DNA of 64,000 nucleotides from Streptomyces olindensis (lineage in GTDB: Bacteria > Actinomycetota > Actinomycetes > Streptomycetales > Streptomycetaceae). The position numbers were made by a program, and so were the translations under genes. The notes under the pieces were generated by a model that was not told the DNA's origin, ran no database searches, and worked only from the letters and a program-made list of their open reading frames with translations. Shown here one piece after another: positions 62,730-64,000 of this stretch (position 1 is the stretch's first letter; the number at the start of each line of letters is the position of its first letter). The stretch lies in the NCBI GenBank assembly GCA_000696115.1, contig JJOH01000020.1, positions 62,001-126,000 of the forward strand, read 5' to 3'.

Positions 62730-63671
62730 CTATCTCGGTGCGACTGTGGCGATACGGCCGGGCTCCGAAGCGGCCAGCTCCGCTCCCACGCGGGCCGCTG
62801 TCTCGCGCAGCCAGATGTGGGCCGCGTCGTGGGTGTGCACCGGGTGCCACCACAGTGCCTCCTGGAGAGGGACCGCCCCGTAGGGAGGTTCCATGAGGCG
62901 TACGGCGGCCACGCCGCGCAGCAGCTCGGCCAGGCGCTGCTGGACCAGGGCGATCCGGCGGGTGCCGGCGATCAGGAAGGGCAGCGCCTGGAAGCTGTCG
63001 ACGGAGATCTCCACGCGGGGATCGACACCGAGCATGCTCAGCTGCCGGGCGGCCGGGGCGTCGTAGGCACGCTGGTAGATGACCCAGGGCAGTCGTGCCA
63101 GGTCGTCCATGGTCAGCTGGTCGCCGACCTCGTCGTTCGTCTCGGCGACCAGGAAGGCCCAGCGGTCGGTGAACAGGTCGACGGCGGGGAAACCGCCGAT
63201 GATGCCGCGCGGCATCAGCAGCCCGTCGGCTGTGCTGAGCAGCGGTGTCGTGTCCTCGGTGACGTCGATGGGCGTCCGCTGGAAGCGCAGCCGTACTCCA
63301 GGGGCCTCGGCGTGCACGGTCCGGGCGAGCTCGGCGCCGAACACGGCGAGGGCGTAGTCGGAGGTGAGCAGGGTGAACTCGTGCTCCTCGCTGCCCGGGG
63401 CGAAGTCGGCCCTGCTGCTGAAGACCCGTTCCAGCAGGTCGCAGGCGGTCGAGGTGCGGTCCAGCAGGGCGCGGCCGAGGGCGGTCAGTTCGTACTGTTT
63501 GCCGACGCGCGCGAGCAGGTCGTCGTCGAAGTGGCGGCGCAGGCGGGCCAGGGCCGCGCTCATCGCCGGCTGGCTGAGCCCGACGCGCTGCCCGGCGCGG
63601 GTGACGTTGCGTTCCTCCAGTAGGGCCCGCAGGGACAGGACGAGGTTGAGATCGAGGCCGGAGAGGGACAC
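62730..63671 (-). CDS. LysR-type transcriptional regulator
   Basis: The protein is 313 residues from the GTG at 63671 (GGAGG before it); a longer frame upstream looks untranslated. HTH: LNLVLSLRALLEERNVTRAGQRVGLSQPAMSAALARLRRHFDDDLL. The effector domain is NodD/PbpR-like. It is divergent from a fumarylacetoacetate-hydrolase-type gene; the 133-bp intergenic DNA contains CCAGATT repeats that could bind it. Confidence 0.92.
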   Translation of the reverse strand: MSLSGLDLNLVLSLRALLEERNVTRAGQRVGLSQPAMSAALARLRRHFDDDLLARVGKQYELTALGRALLDRTSTACDLLERVFSSRADFAPGSEEHEFTLLTSDYALAVFGAELARTVHAEAPGVRLRFQRTPIDVTEDTTPLLSTADGLLMPRGIIGGFPAVDLFTDRWAFLVAETNDEVGDQLTMDDLARLPWVIYQRAYDAPAARQLSMLGVDPRVEISVDSFQALPFLIAGTRRIALVQQRLAELLRGVAAVRLMEPPYGAVPLQEALWWHPVHTHDAAHIWLRETAARVGAELAASEPGRIATVAPR

Positions 63672-63804
63672 GACGCCTCCAGAGCGAGGCCGCTTGCGGC
63701 GGCAGCACCATTTGCACCACAGATGATCAACATCTAAAGAATCTATTTCCCAGATTACGCGCTGGGGTCCAGATTGGTCCCACCGCAATCTGGAGGACAT
63801 TCCC

Positions 63805-64000
63805 GTGAAACCCGCAGCCGCTTCCGCGTCCTTCTCCGGACCCTTCGCCCTTGGCGTCCTCTCCGCCCCTGACCAGGCGGCTTTCCCCGGTCTCGTGACC
63901 CCCGGGGGGCGCGTGCTGGATCTTTCCACGGCCCTCGGAGAGCCGGCCCTGACAACCCGGGGGATCTTCGAGCGGTGGGACGAGGTGCTCCCTCGCCTGC
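63805..64000 (+). CDS. Fumarylacetoacetate hydrolase-family protein, 3' end outside window
   Basis: GTG at 63805 preceded by GGAGGA. The 65 visible codons read FSGPFALGVLSAPDQAAFPGLVTPGGRVLDLSTAL, the N-terminal pattern of the FAH/2-hydroxyhepta-diene-1,7-dioate isomerase family in actinobacteria. It is divergent from the LysR gene, a standard regulator-target pairing for aromatic degradation. Confidence 0.65.
   Translation, partial: MKPAAASASFSGPFALGVLSAPDQAAFPGLVTPGGRVLDLSTALGEPALTTRGIFERWDEVLPRL

Overview
The window is high-GC (about 70%) actinobacterial DNA, almost certainly a Streptomyces chromosome. GTG and TTG starts are common, and it has SARP, class-E-sortase-like and pSAM2-type integrative element genes. 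The left edge (1-5200) is chromosomal backbone: two FG-GAP repeat proteins, a Yip1-type membrane protein, a phosphoribosyltransferase overlapping dcd, a small zinc-ribbon protein and a tRNA-Gly(CCC).

The tRNA-Gly is an integration hotspot. From 5227 to 22448 lies a complete-looking actinomycete integrative and conjugative element (AICE). Its backbone is transcribed toward the tRNA: an SCO3933-like protein, an FtsK-type TraB translocase, DUF2637 and Spd-type spread proteins, Rep, Xis and Int. It ends in a 48-bp perfect direct repeat of the tRNA 3' half. A KorSA-like GntR regulator has operator-like boxes shared with the transfer operon. A second GntR regulator, with its own AGTGGCTA/TAGCCACT boxes, controls or neighbours an HATPase, an unlisted 57-residue zinc-ribbon gene and a DUF1152 gene. 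Cargo includes an IS110-family insertion, preceded by a 148-nt multi-stem hairpin, and a low-GC two-gene nuclease-helicase unit resembling the Hachiman/AbpAB anti-phage family. Its helicase is broken by a one-base deletion.

From 22449 to 53351 comes a 31-kb segment closed by a third copy of the att site (76 bp identical to the tRNA copy). That copy is followed by an internally deleted relic of the same integrase. The segment has no transfer genes but many truncated genes at apparent junctions: GH6, SRPBCC, LuxR, TerD/metallo-beta-lactamase-fold, and antiporter/GT39. It also holds a cyclopropane synthase, a TetR regulator and a self-sufficient CYP102-type P450 operon with a flavin oxidase, an SRPBCC protein and a zinc alcohol dehydrogenase. 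Further along are a sortase-type anchored SGNH hydrolase, a two-component system, two paralogous DUF418-like membrane proteins around an ABC exporter, a VapBC pair, and an exporter/reductase set beside a SARP regulator. I read the 5-54 kb interval as tandem accretion of elements at one tRNA followed by decay.

The right edge (53.8-64 kb) looks chromosomal again: a LacI-regulated alpha-glucoside ABC importer with an alpha-glucosidase, a cluster of gene fragments, an MFS transporter, and a LysR regulator divergent from a partial fumarylacetoacetate-hydrolase-type gene.
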